Origin: a bacterium
GTDB lineage: Bacteria; 4484-113; JAFGCY01
Direction: 5' to 3'
Assembly (NCBI GenBank): GCA_020849855.1
Contig: JADZFO010000028.1
Location: forward strand, 1 to 48,713
DNA: 48,713 nucleotides
Position numbers and translations under genes: made by a program. Below the pieces are notes generated by a model. That model was not told where the DNA came from. It worked only from the letters and a program-made list of their open reading frames with translations, and did not search any database. Below, one piece after another: positions 39,404 to 47,951 of this stretch (within the stretch, counting starts at the first letter, position 1; each line of letters starts with the position of its first letter).

Positions 39404-40225
39404 CTAGCGCCCTGCGCCCGCCGCGGGGTCCTGCCCGGCCTGTCCCTCCGGCGCGCCGTCGCCCGGCTTGCCATCCTCCGCGCCGGGCTGCTCTTCTGCC
39501 GGCTCATCCTGAGCCGCCGCGCCTTCCTCCGGCGCAGACGCGGTGGAATCAGCGCCCAGGGCGTTGAACTGCATGCTGTTGATCAGCGCCACCATCGCTA
39601 CCCGCTCGCTCTCGCTCAGCTCGCGCGGGCCGATGGCATAGAAGAAGTAAAGGTCCTCGGAGCCGAAGAGCACCCAGCCCTCGATATGCGCCGTGTCCGC
39701 CCCGCCGCTGCGGCTGCCGTCGGGCTGCAGGCTGCCGCGCAGTGAATCGGGGAAGTAGCGCGGCCAGCCCCGGGAATCCGGGCCAAGCTTGTATTTCATG
39801 CTCTGGTGCAGGGCCAGGCGGCCCTGGAGCTGGGCATCCTCATACTTCGGCTCGCCCTCCGGCTCCAGCTTGTACCAGAACTCAAAGACCTCCGTGTGCT
39901 GCGAGCCGACGAAGTCATACAGCACCGGTCCCGGCTCGCGGGCCAGGATCTTGCCCGCCCCGCGGATACGCTTGCCATAGAAACTGAACTCCGCGCCGTC
40001 CAGACGCAGCGGGAACTCCGCCGCGCCGTCATACTCGCCGGGCTGCAGGAACTGCGCGTCATAGCTGTAGCGCAGGTCCAGGGCCAGGTTCGAGCCGCTG
40101 GACAGCCGCCGCGAGGCATTGCGCGCGCTGCCGTTGCCCTGGCGCGCCAGCAGCAGCACGGCGCCGATCAGGGCCAGCAGCAGCACGGCCGCCAGCAGCA
40201 GTTTGAAGTTCCTTGAGCTCAGCAT
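39404..40225 (-). CDS. Membrane-anchored protein of unknown function
   Basis: 273 aa. N-terminal anchor (LLLAAVLLLALIGAVLLLAR, about residues 9-28), an extracytoplasmic domain of about 190 residues (FPLRLDGAEFSFYGKRIRGA; GWVLFGSEDLYFFYAIGPRE), and a disordered acidic Pro/Gly/Ala tail (GAEDGKPGDGAPEGQAGQD). No known motif. 51 bp downstream of nusB in the same direction and probably co-transcribed with it. Confidence 0.7.
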   Translation of the reverse strand: MLSSRNFKLLLAAVLLLALIGAVLLLARQGNGSARNASRRLSSGSNLALDLRYSYDAQFLQPGEYDGAAEFPLRLDGAEFSFYGKRIRGAGKILAREPGPVLYDFVGSQHTEVFEFWYKLEPEGEPKYEDAQLQGRLALHQSMKYKLGPDSRGWPRYFPDSLRGSLQPDGSRSGGADTAHIEGWVLFGSEDLYFFYAIGPRELSESERVAMVALINSMQFNALGADSTASAPEEGAAAQDEPAEEQPGAEDGKPGDGAPEGQAGQDPAAGAGR

Positions 40226-40276
40226 TCGCTTGTGCCACCCCGCCCGGCTGAAAGCAGTCCAGATGACCGGAAGCCC

Positions 40277-40870
40277 CTAGTCATTTTCCGCCTCCGGGCC
40301 GGCGCTGTCCGGCCTTTCCGGAGCATCACCCTTGTCTGCAGCAGACTCGCCCAGCAGCGGCAGGTTCCGCACCACCGCTCCGAGGATGCCGTTGATGAAC
40401 TTGACGGCGTCGGCCTGGGCATACTGCTTGGCCAGGTCCAGCACCTCGTTGATCACCACCTTGTGCGCGGTGCCAAGGTAGGCCATCTCCGCCACCGCCA
40501 GACGCATCAGCACCCTCTCGGCCGTGCCGATGCGGTCAAAGCTCCAGTCGTGCGGGTGCTTGGCCAGCTCGGCGTCGATGGCAGCCTCGTGCTCCTTGGC
40601 CGCCAGCACCAGCTCGCTGACGAACTGCTGCATCTTGCGACCCCGCGGGCGCATGCGGTACAGGCTGGAGCCCTTGTCCTCCTCCGCCTCGACCAGCACA
40701 TAGCCGTCCTCGTCTTCGTCGCGGCAGTAAGCCTCCAGCACATCGGGGTCGGCGAAGCTGCGCTCCAGGATCTGCTGCGGGTCGACGCCGGGGTGCTGTT
40801 CCAGCTCAAAGAGCAGCTCAAAAGCCTTGCGGCGCGCGTTGCGGCGCGCACCCTCATGCGCCGGCGTCAT
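40277..40870 (-). CDS. nusB: Transcription antitermination factor NusB with an acidic insertion
   Basis: Binds BoxA RNA with NusE/S10 in rRNA antitermination. All-helical fold: ARRKAFELLFELEQHP at the start, then AKHPHDWSFDRIGTAERVLM and VVINEVLDLAKQYAQADAVK, KFINGILGAVVRNL typical of NusB. Between helices about 1-2 and 3 sits an unusual acidic stretch (YCRDEDEDGYVLVEAEEDK). A C-terminal Asp/Glu/Pro tail adds 20 residues. 197 aa from ATG 40870; usual length about 140-160. TATAAA near 40930 could be its -10. Confidence 0.88.
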   Translation of the reverse strand: MTPAHEGARRNARRKAFELLFELEQHPGVDPQQILERSFADPDVLEAYCRDEDEDGYVLVEAEEDKGSSLYRMRPRGRKMQQFVSELVLAAKEHEAAIDAELAKHPHDWSFDRIGTAERVLMRLAVAEMAYLGTAHKVVINEVLDLAKQYAQADAVKFINGILGAVVRNLPLLGESAADKGDAPERPDSAGPEAEND

Positions 40871-40959
40871 CGCCCCACCGCCCAAGCGGGATCACAGCTG
40901 CCCGGGGAACCTGTCATTGTGCCGCGACGTTTATAGCCGCCTATGGCCCCCGCGTCAAC

Positions 40960-40992
40960 ATAAAGGCCCCGAAAGCCTGAGCTTCCGGGGCC
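40960..40992 (-). terminator. Rho-independent terminator of the cytochrome-tailed lipoprotein gene
   Basis: GGCCCCG-A-AAGC-CTGA-GCTT-C-CGGGGCC (40965-40992), eleven pairs and one mismatch; minus-strand tail TTTATGTT. Confidence 0.75.
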
Positions 40993-41040
40993 CTGGGTTC
41001 AGCGTTTACTGCCCATGCCTGGCCGCTTTACGGCGCCGCC

Positions 41041-42966
41041 CTAGGGCAGGTCGTCCTCGTTCTCGGGATAGCCGGCATCCTTCCAGGCCTGCCAGTACAG
41101 CTTGTGCAGCGGGTAATTGGCGTGGCCCGGCGGCATGACATCGTTCTGGATATCGAAGTTACAGGCCGAGCCGGCGTTCTTCGTCTCATCGTAGGTGCGC
41201 AGGTAAGGGTCAACCGCCGTGCCGCTGTCCGGGCGGTGGCAGGGCAGGCACCACTCGCTTGTGTACTCGGCGATGAAGTTGTCATATGTCGGTACGCCGT
41301 CGCTGGCGAAAGTGGTTGCAATGGTCAGCGGCACATCCGCGGAACTGACCGTAAAGCCAAGCTCGATATTGTTGTAGCTGAAGTCGCTAACCAGCACCTT
41401 GTAGCTGCCATTGGGCTGCTCGGGGAACTCGAAATCACCGTTCACATCCGTTTCGCGGTAGGCCAGGATCACGCCATCGGACGCCCGCTTGAGCTGCAGG
41501 CTGCAGTAGGGAATACCGGTGAAGCTGAAGGAGCTGTCCTGTACCGTGCCATAGATGCGGAAGGTCGGCGGCGGCGGGTCGGCCTCAAAGTCGATGCCGT
41601 TCTCGCTGGAGCCGCTGAGGTTCACCAGTCGCGTGCCCGGCGTAAAGCTCCACAGGCCCAGCACCGGCTTCACGTTGTAGGTCCCGGCGGGCAGGCCCAC
41701 GAAGCTGTAGTTGCCGTTGGCGTCGGTTGTGGTCTGGCGCGAACCGGGGCTGAGGCTGACGAAGACACCCTCCACCGGGCCCATGCCGCTGTCCGTGATG
41801 TTGCCGGTAATGCCAAAGACCGGCTGGCCGCCGCTGCCTTCAAAGTCAATGTTGTCCTCATCCGCGCCGTTCACCATCACGGGCTGGTTGTCAGGCGTGA
41901 AGCTGTAGGTCGCCAGCAGCGCGCTGACGGTGTAGTTTCCGTTGTTGACCTTGCGGAACTCGTAGTAGCCCTCGGAGTTGCTCTTGGCCGTGCGGTTGTC
42001 CGGCAGCAGGGTCAGCTCGGCTCCCACAATCGGCACGCCCTGGGCCGTGGTCAGGCGCCCGCGGATGTCGATGCGGCTTAAGGTGAAGTCCTGGCCGCTC
42101 TCCTGGCCATCCACCGTGACGCTCAGGGTGCCGGTGTTGTTGTTGTAGTCCGTCGGGTTCAGGTCCGGCTCCAGGTCATAGCTGCCCCCCGCCGCAAGAC
42201 CCAGAAAGTACTCACCCTGCAGGTTGGTCACCGCGCTGTCGAAGTTCGTCCCCTCACGCACCGCGATACCCGGCACGGGGTCGCCGTTCTCGTCCGTCAC
42301 GGTGCCGGAGATGCCGAACTGCGCGGGCACGCCGTTCTCAAAGCTCATCAGGCCGTAGTTCACGCTGACCGTCGCGGTGTCATAGGCCACCACGGCCAGG
42401 AAGAACTGGTTGCTCATGTTCACATAGCTGTTGGAGGTCAGGTTGATCACGGCGTCGTCCGTGTAAGGCCCGTGGAACTCCCAGGCGCCGCGCTCATAGT
42501 TGGACAGCGCGACCCAGGCCGTGCTGCCGGCGCCGCAGGAGAGCCCCACCTCCACGCGCTCGGGCTGGTAGCCCCCGGTGGAGAAGGGATAAAGGGTCCA
42601 GTCCAGCTCGCCCTGGCCGGGGCTCAGCACCGCCGAGTCGCCGGCGAAGATGATGCCCCCGGAGCTGTCGAAGATGGAGTTGCCCTTCACAAACAGGATT
42701 TCCTGCCAGGAAGTCTCGCGAGCCGGCAGGGCCCCCGGGCCCGGCAGGGCCGGCAGTCCGCCAATCAGCGGCGGGCGGGCGGGCGCATCGGCATCGCTGA
42801 AGATCACCGGGGCGGCCTTGTCATGGGCGCTCAGCAGCGCGCCGGCGGCCGGGCCGTTTTCGCTCCCCGGCTGTACGGCGCCGCCGGAACAGGAGACGGC
42901 CGCAAGCAGCAGCATTGATACAAGCGCGGCGCGCAGCTGCGCCTGGCGCCGGGTGTCCCAGAACAT
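41041..42966 (-). CDS. Lipoprotein with carboxypeptidase-regulatory repeats and a C-terminal c-type cytochrome domain
   Basis: 642 aa; ATG 42966 has GGAG six bases upstream and gives lipobox AVSC. After a ~190-residue N-terminal domain (FVKGNSIFDSSGGIIFAGDS) come four CarboxypepD_reg-like beta-sandwiches (FGISGTVTDENGDPVPGIAV; IDIRGRLTTAQGVPIVGAEL; FGITGNITDSGMGPVEGVFV; FRIYGTVQDSSFSFTGIPYC). The C-terminal ~70 residues carry a haem-c site CLPCH, then a distal Met in DVMPPGH, and W-x-x-WKDAGYPE, like mono-haem cytochrome modules. It is exported, so haem attachment is possible. Paralogue of the split gene 43421-45365. Confidence 0.82.
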   Translation of the reverse strand: MFWDTRRQAQLRAALVSMLLLAAVSCSGGAVQPGSENGPAAGALLSAHDKAAPVIFSDADAPARPPLIGGLPALPGPGALPARETSWQEILFVKGNSIFDSSGGIIFAGDSAVLSPGQGELDWTLYPFSTGGYQPERVEVGLSCGAGSTAWVALSNYERGAWEFHGPYTDDAVINLTSNSYVNMSNQFFLAVVAYDTATVSVNYGLMSFENGVPAQFGISGTVTDENGDPVPGIAVREGTNFDSAVTNLQGEYFLGLAAGGSYDLEPDLNPTDYNNNTGTLSVTVDGQESGQDFTLSRIDIRGRLTTAQGVPIVGAELTLLPDNRTAKSNSEGYYEFRKVNNGNYTVSALLATYSFTPDNQPVMVNGADEDNIDFEGSGGQPVFGITGNITDSGMGPVEGVFVSLSPGSRQTTTDANGNYSFVGLPAGTYNVKPVLGLWSFTPGTRLVNLSGSSENGIDFEADPPPPTFRIYGTVQDSSFSFTGIPYCSLQLKRASDGVILAYRETDVNGDFEFPEQPNGSYKVLVSDFSYNNIELGFTVSSADVPLTIATTFASDGVPTYDNFIAEYTSEWCLPCHRPDSGTAVDPYLRTYDETKNAGSACNFDIQNDVMPPGHANYPLHKLYWQAWKDAGYPENEDDLP

Positions 42967-43160
42967 GACTTTCTCCAGATAGCTGTATTTGGTGGCTAAG
43001 TGGCGGCCATCCCTGGCACGACCCGATAGTTTACCCGGCAGCCGCAAAACTATGCGCCGGGCCCCTGAATAATGCGCCGGCGCGGGCCGATCTATAGCCA
43101 AGGCGCAGCGCGCCAGCCGTGCCGGCCATCCGCAGTGGCCGGCAGGCAAGGAGGCCTGGC

Positions 43161-43355
43161 ATGGACGTAGGGGCCGTGCTGGATATGGCCGGGGCGCTTA
43201 AAAGCCAGCAGATCGCGCAGCAGTACCAGTCCATGGTGCTGCTGAAAATGAAGGACCAGCAAAAGATTGAGCTGTCCCTGGCCGCGAAGCTGCTGGCCTC
43301 GGTGCCCAGTGCACAGCCCGAGGGCGTCGGGGGTCGGATCGACCTCAGCGCCTGA
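43161..43355 (+). CDS. YjfB-like putative motility protein
   Basis: 64 aa, YjfB family (function not established; often called putative motility protein). MDVGAVLDMAGALKSQQIAQ at the start and GGRIDLSA at the end match the family frame MDV-x-A-[VL] ... [GR]-x-[IL]-D-[VLI]. AAGGAGG lies six bases before ATG 43161, so the upstream ATG at 43119 is rejected. It sits alone between two convergent/divergent lipoprotein genes. Confidence 0.75.
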   Translation: MDVGAVLDMAGALKSQQIAQQYQSMVLLKMKDQQKIELSLAAKLLASVPSAQPEGVGGRIDLSA

Positions 43356-43376
43356 GGGATTGCCGGTTAGGGGGCA

Positions 43377-43401
43377 GCGGCGCGGCGGTTTTCCGCGCCG
43401 C
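43377..43401. terminator. Bidirectional terminator-type hairpin
   Basis: GCGGCGCGG / CCGCGCCGC, nine perfect pairs with loop CGGTTTT, between the convergent YjfB-like gene and the split lipoprotein gene. No long T tract. Confidence 0.5.
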
Positions 43402-43420
43402 GCTTCCCTGCCGCGCCGGC

Positions 43421-44746
43421 CTATTCCAGCGCCGTGCCGTTATCCCGCCAGACCTTGAACCAGCGCTTGTAGGCGTCGTGGCTTGGGTTGCCTGGCGGCA
43501 TGGTGTTGTTCTGGATCCGCGCGTTGCAGGCATTGACCACGGCCACCACCTCGTCATAGGTCCGCAGCGGAGGGTCTACGGCTGTCTGGGCATCCGGCCG
43601 GTGGCACTGGGTGCACTCCGAGCTGATGTATTCAGCCACGAAGCTCTCCCAGGTCACAGGGTTTGTCCGGGCATAGTGCCGGCTGATGACCACATCAGAT
43701 CCGTTCAGGGAGAAGCTCTCTGAGCCGAAATAGGCCACCCCGTTGAAGAGAGGGTGCTGCAGGTAGCTGTAGTAATCGCCGGCGGGAAGCTGCACGGATG
43801 CCTGGCCAAACTGGTCGGTGCGGCGGATCGCCACCACCGCGGCCGTGTTTACATCAGCGAAGTACACATCTACCCCCGGCATGAAGCCCATGACTACATC
43901 GCTGTTATCAACTTCGATGCAATCCCGGATGACCTGATAAAGCTGGATCGGCTCGGCTGAGAAGTCCGCGGTCTGGCCGCTGTTGATGATGGTCACGCCC
44001 TGGGTGTCCGGCGTCAGCTTGTAGCCGCTCAGGGCAGCGCTGACGACGTATGAACCGGGCGCAAGGCTGTAAAAGGCGTAGAATCCAGTTTCGTCAGTAA
44101 ACGCCAGCTTGCCGCCGGGATGCAGATACACCACCACGCCGGGCACTGGGTCCACGCCGTCGCGGATTGTCCCGCTGATCAGGTAAGTGGGTTCGAAGCC
44201 GCTGGCGGTGAAGTCATTGCCTTCAAGATCCTCTGAGCCCAGAAAGAGGTTATAGCTTGGCGGCGTGACTTCTATCCCTCCGGAGAATACTGAGACCGTA
44301 TAGTTCCCCGAAACCAGCTTGCGGAACTCATAAGTTCCGTCCGGTCCGGTCTTGGCCACCAGCCCGCCCGGATTGAGCAGTATCTCCACCAAGGGCAGGG
44401 CTGTCTCCCCGGTGCTCACGCGCCCCCGGATATCCAGGCGGCTGGCAATGAAGTCCTGCATGCCCTGGTCCCCGGTAATGCTGATGCTGCGCAGCGGCGG
44501 GTCGAAGGAGTCATACTCACCGGCCGCGTCATCCGGCGACAGGTCATAGTTGCCGTCGGGCACGTCATAGAAGGTGAACCTGCCCTCCGCATCGCTCTCC
44601 ACATAGCGCCCCAGCGGCTGGAGCTGCATCTGCATCCCCGCCACCGGGTTGCCGGCCTCATCAATCAGCGTGCCCGATACGCGGGTGCCGGGGGGGTACT
44701 GCATTGTCAAAGTGCACCGTGCTGAATCTGTGCTCGACATAGGCAT
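43421..44746 (-). CDS. Cytochrome-tailed lipoprotein, 3' part of a frameshifted gene
   Basis: Continues the protein of 44661-45365 in another frame from the C7 tract at 44696-44690: removing one C joins FDNAVPP to GTRVSGTLIDEAGNPV. Contains carboxypeptidase-regulatory-like domains (TRVSGTLIDEAGNPVAGMQM; LDIRGRVSTGETALPLVEIL; YLISGTIRDGVDPVPGVVVY) and ends in a cytochrome c module with CTQCH and NTMPPGN, as in 41041-42966. No good ribosome site at any of the in-frame ATGs (44746, 44740, 44704), so independent translation is unlikely. The joined protein would be about 647 aa, matching the 642-aa paralogue. Confidence 0.75.
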   Translation of the reverse strand: MPMSSTDSARCTLTMQYPPGTRVSGTLIDEAGNPVAGMQMQLQPLGRYVESDAEGRFTFYDVPDGNYDLSPDDAAGEYDSFDPPLRSISITGDQGMQDFIASRLDIRGRVSTGETALPLVEILLNPGGLVAKTGPDGTYEFRKLVSGNYTVSVFSGGIEVTPPSYNLFLGSEDLEGNDFTASGFEPTYLISGTIRDGVDPVPGVVVYLHPGGKLAFTDETGFYAFYSLAPGSYVVSAALSGYKLTPDTQGVTIINSGQTADFSAEPIQLYQVIRDCIEVDNSDVVMGFMPGVDVYFADVNTAAVVAIRRTDQFGQASVQLPAGDYYSYLQHPLFNGVAYFGSESFSLNGSDVVISRHYARTNPVTWESFVAEYISSECTQCHRPDAQTAVDPPLRTYDEVVAVVNACNARIQNNTMPPGNPSHDAYKRWFKVWRDNGTALE

Positions 44747-45365
44747 TCGACACCAGCACCGCGAAGTAGAAACGCCGGTCAGCGCTGTCGCCCGCCCCGC
44801 TGAGATAGTCGCCGCTGCCCACCTGGATGCTCGCCGGCCCGGTGAATGGGCCGCGGATGTCCCAGCGCCCGGAGCTGTAGCGCGACAGCGCCACGAAGGC
44901 CGTCCCGTTCTCGCTCAGCCGCAGGTCCAGTTCCAGGCGGCTGGGCTGGTAGCCCCCGGTGTTGACGCTGTAGATCGCCCAGCCGGGGCTGCCCGGCCCC
45001 GGGACCACCATCGCGGATTCCTGAATGAAGGTGGTCATGCTGGAGGCCGAGTAAATGGCGTTGCCCTCGACAAACTCGAACTGGTCATAGCTTGAACGCC
45101 GGGCCGGCGGCTCAGCCGCGGCGCTGTCAGCGGGCCGCACCTGCGGGTCTGTCCCGGGCAGGCCCGGCAGCCCTTCCAAAGACGGCGCAGACCCACCCCC
45201 CGCGGCTGCGTCCAGCGGGCTGCCTGCCTTTCCTCCCGCTTCAAGCCCGGGGGCGGCGCCGTCCGGCGCTGAGGACTTGCCGGCGCAGGCGCTGAGGGCA
45301 GCCAGGCCGAGAGCCAGGATGATCACAGTGATGAGGCGCTGAGGCAGCCACAGTCTTTCCCGCAT
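44661..45365 (-). CDS. Cytochrome-tailed lipoprotein, 5' part of a frameshifted gene
   Basis: ATG 45365 with GGAGGA upstream; lipobox LSAC. A Gly/Ala/Pro linker leads to an N-terminal domain homologous to that of 41041-42966: FVEGNAIYSASSMTTFIQES against FVKGNSIFDSSGGIIFAGDS, and both have STGGYQP/NTGGYQPS-R-[LV]-E. After FDNAVPP the frame shifts at seven consecutive C's and ends in RHPRIGHAD. As written it yields a 234-aa lipoprotein without repeats or haem domain. Confidence 0.75.
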   Translation of the reverse strand: MRERLWLPQRLITVIILALGLAALSACAGKSSAPDGAAPGLEAGGKAGSPLDAAAGGGSAPSLEGLPGLPGTDPQVRPADSAAAEPPARRSSYDQFEFVEGNAIYSASSMTTFIQESAMVVPGPGSPGWAIYSVNTGGYQPSRLELDLRLSENGTAFVALSRYSSGRWDIRGPFTGPASIQVGSGDYLSGAGDSADRRFYFAVLVSNAYVEHRFSTVHFDNAVPPRHPRIGHAD

Positions 45366-45481
45366 GGGTCCTCCGGCGGCAGAGCTTGCTCAAAGGAATC
45401 TTACCCCAGCCGGGCGGCCATGCCTCAGGCTGTCCTGCCGTCAGCGCAGGATTCGGCGCCAGGCCCAGGCAGGCGCCGGGG

Positions 45482-47659
45482 CTAGAGCATGTTCTCGCCG
45501 CGGCGCAGCAGGATCGGCGGCAGGCACACAAGCAGCGCGCCCAGCAGGCAGAGCTGGGCAAAAAGGTCGCCAACCCTCAGATACACCGGGCGCTCGCTGG
45601 AGCTCTCCAGCCGCCCGCTGATCAGCGCCGCCGAGCGCTGGCGGCTTTGCTGGCGCACCCGCCCGGCGCTGTCCACGATATGGCTCTCGCCGGTAGTGCT
45701 GACACGGGCCAGCCAGCGGCGGTTCTCCACTGCGCGCAGGATGTCGATGTCGGTGTGCTGGCGCACGCCGCTGGGCAGCTTGTACCAGGAGTTGTTGGTC
45801 ATCAGCACGAAGCTGTCGGCGCCCTTCAGCGCTTCGGCCCGGCACAGGAAGCCAAAGACATTGTCAAAGCAGATCATCAGGCCCAGGTCGTGGCCACGCC
45901 AGCGCAGGGGCTCGATGCTGCGGCCCTCGCTGATGTCGTCTTCGCCCCAGGGATAGTCCAGGAAGGACACCGCCCGGCGGAAGGGCAGCACCTCGCCGAA
46001 GGGCACCACCCGCACCTTGCTGTGCGGCCAGATCGCCGTCCCGTCGCGGGTGTAGAACATCGAGCCGTTCTCCAGGAAGCCGGGCTCCCGCGGCTCGCCG
46101 ATCGCCCCCATCAGCAGTGCGGAGTTTTCCGCCTTGCGCAGCATGCGCCGCGCCGGGCTGGGCAGGTTGCTGGCCTTGGAGGGGTCAAGGTGTATCGGCA
46201 GCACGCCCTCCGGCCAGACCACCAGCAGGTCCGCCTGGGGCGGATCCGCGCGCAGGGCCGCGCCCCCCGGGGCGAAGCTGACCTTCAGCTCCTGGTCCGT
46301 CTGGGCCATCCCCGGCATAGCGTCCCCGCCCATGGCGTTCTGGAAAGCCAGGGCCGAGCTCAGCCCGTCCTGCTGCGCCTGCGATTCAGCCGCGCCCACA
46401 CCCCTTTCCACGGTGCCGGCCGGCGGTGCCTGGCTGCCCAGAGGCGGCTGGTATTCCCGCGCCTGAGCCTGCCCGCTTCGGTCCGCGCCCTTGCTGCCAT
46501 CCGGCGGCGTGGCCGCGCCAAAGCCCTGCGGTCCCAGGCTCAGCCAGGTCTTGATCGCCTCTTCCGCCGGCTCAACATAGCTCCGCACGGTGCGGTCCAG
46601 CAGGCCCGGCGTGCGCCAGCTCTCGCGGGTGTTCAGCCCGCCCTGGACCAGGATCACATCCAGCGGCAGCTCGCGCTGCACCGCCGGGGCGGCCGGGCGC
46701 TTCTTTTTGTTCTTGCTGCCGGCGCTGTCCTTCTGCTTGCCCTTGTCATTCCTGCTGCTGTCCTGCTTGCTCTTAGCGCTGTCTTTAGCGCTGTCGCCCT
46801 TGGCGCTGGCGCCATTTTCCGCCGCCGCCTGTCCGCCAGCCGGCGGCTGGGCGGCCGGCCCCGGCTGGGCCTCCTGCGCATGAGCCAGCAGTGCCAGCGG
46901 CCAGAGCTTTGGCAGCTGCAGCAGCTCCAGACGCCAGAGGCCATAGACCAGCAGCACGCACAGCACCGCAGTGCCCGCGGCGGCCTGGCCAAAGCGTGCG
47001 CGCCAGCGCCAGGCTTTCAGCGGCCGCAGCAGCTCAAGCTGCTCCTGCGGCGGGCGCAGCAGCAGCACGGCCAGCGTGCTGTTGCACAGCACGATGCCAA
47101 AGCTGACCAGATACACGCCGCCAAGGTCGGCGCCCTGGATCAGCAGCGGTTCGCGGGCCAGGCTGTAGCCCAGCAGGTTCCAGGGGAAGGCCCAGAAGCC
47201 GAAGCTGCGCAGGTACTCGATGGCGGTCCAGACCAGCGGCACGCCCCAGACAAAGCGCGCCGGGCTGGCCGCGGCCCAGCGGGTGTTGATCAGCCACCAG
47301 CACAGATAGCCAAAGAGGCCCAGCGGCAGGGCGAAGTAGAGCGGCAGCAGCAGCACCGGCACCACGCCAAAGCTGCCCAGCCAGATCAGGCCCGGCAACA
47401 GCCAGGCCAGGCCGAAAACATAGCCCAGCCAGAAGGCATGGGCCGGGCGGCGCGTGCCGCGCAGGGCCAGCAGGAAGGGCAGCAGGGCGATGCAGCCCAG
47501 GCCCTGGAACTGGATGAAGCCCTCGGAAATGTCCTTTGTGCCAATGAAAAAATGCCAGACGCCCAGCTCAGGAAAGGCGTCCACTGCCGGCAGGCTGAGC
47601 GGAAAGCTCGCGGCGAGCAAAAAGCCCGCCAGCACGGCCGCCGCAACCCTCCAGAGCAT
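45482..47659 (-). CDS. lnt: Apolipoprotein N-acyltransferase with long insertions
   Basis: Adds the third acyl chain to lipoproteins in the inner membrane, which fits the many lipoproteins here. About six N-terminal membrane helices (FWLGYVFGLAWLLPGLIWLG; LLLPLYFALPLGLFGYLCWW), then the nitrilase domain with catalytic Glu in VVWPEGV, Lys in HSKVRVVPFGE and Cys in LMICFDN. Two insertions make it unusually long (725 aa against about 510): a Lys/Ser/Asp-rich stretch (KGDSAKDSAKSKQDSS ... KNKKKR) and a Gln/Ala/Gly-rich stretch before the WPEG strand. ATG 47659 is preferred over 47698 as TATAAT lies 6 nt upstream. Confidence 0.9.
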   Translation of the reverse strand: MLWRVAAAVLAGFLLAASFPLSLPAVDAFPELGVWHFFIGTKDISEGFIQFQGLGCIALLPFLLALRGTRRPAHAFWLGYVFGLAWLLPGLIWLGSFGVVPVLLLPLYFALPLGLFGYLCWWLINTRWAAASPARFVWGVPLVWTAIEYLRSFGFWAFPWNLLGYSLAREPLLIQGADLGGVYLVSFGIVLCNSTLAVLLLRPPQEQLELLRPLKAWRWRARFGQAAAGTAVLCVLLVYGLWRLELLQLPKLWPLALLAHAQEAQPGPAAQPPAGGQAAAENGASAKGDSAKDSAKSKQDSSRNDKGKQKDSAGSKNKKKRPAAPAVQRELPLDVILVQGGLNTRESWRTPGLLDRTVRSYVEPAEEAIKTWLSLGPQGFGAATPPDGSKGADRSGQAQAREYQPPLGSQAPPAGTVERGVGAAESQAQQDGLSSALAFQNAMGGDAMPGMAQTDQELKVSFAPGGAALRADPPQADLLVVWPEGVLPIHLDPSKASNLPSPARRMLRKAENSALLMGAIGEPREPGFLENGSMFYTRDGTAIWPHSKVRVVPFGEVLPFRRAVSFLDYPWGEDDISEGRSIEPLRWRGHDLGLMICFDNVFGFLCRAEALKGADSFVLMTNNSWYKLPSGVRQHTDIDILRAVENRRWLARVSTTGESHIVDSAGRVRQQSRQRSAALISGRLESSSERPVYLRVGDLFAQLCLLGALLVCLPPILLRRGENML

Positions 47660-47665
47660 GTACGG

Positions 47666-47671
47666 ATTATA
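47666..47671 (-). promoter_or_regulatory. Leaderless-type -10 box for lnt
   Basis: Perfect TATAAT, 6 nt before ATG 47659. Confidence 0.5.
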
Positions 47672-47732
47672 GATGTACCGGGCGCGGCGCGGGTTCATCC
47701 GCCCGGCCGCAGCGCTCAGAGCCCTGGGATCC

Positions 47733-47919
47733 GTCGAAAGTCGAAGGTCGAAAGTCGAATGCGCACAAGCAGGGCTTTCTCTTGCAGGCCGCTTATGAAC
47801 AAAGCCCCGCCTTCAAAGCACGGTAATACTGGAGTATTCGACCATCGACCTTCGACCATCGACCTTCGACCTTCGACCATCGACCTTCTGCTTCAGACCT
47901 CCGACCATCGACCATCGAC
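47733..47919. repeat. TCGACC/GGTCGA tandem array with inverted arms
   Basis: Left arm 47733-47759 is GTCGAAAGTCGAAGGTCGAA plus AGTCGA; right arm 47838-47919 has about eight units of TCGACC[AT]. Right units are complementary to the left arm. A short perfect palindrome AATACT-GG-AGTATT (47825-47838) precedes the right arm. No gene in 47699-47951. Confidence 0.8.
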
Positions 47920-47939
47920 TCCCTCCGTAGACCGGGCAC

Positions 47940-47945
47940 TATCAT
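47940..47945 (+). promoter_or_regulatory. Leaderless-type -10 box
   Basis: TATCAT, 6 nt before GTG 47952. Confidence 0.4.
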
Positions 47946-47951
47946 CACTGC

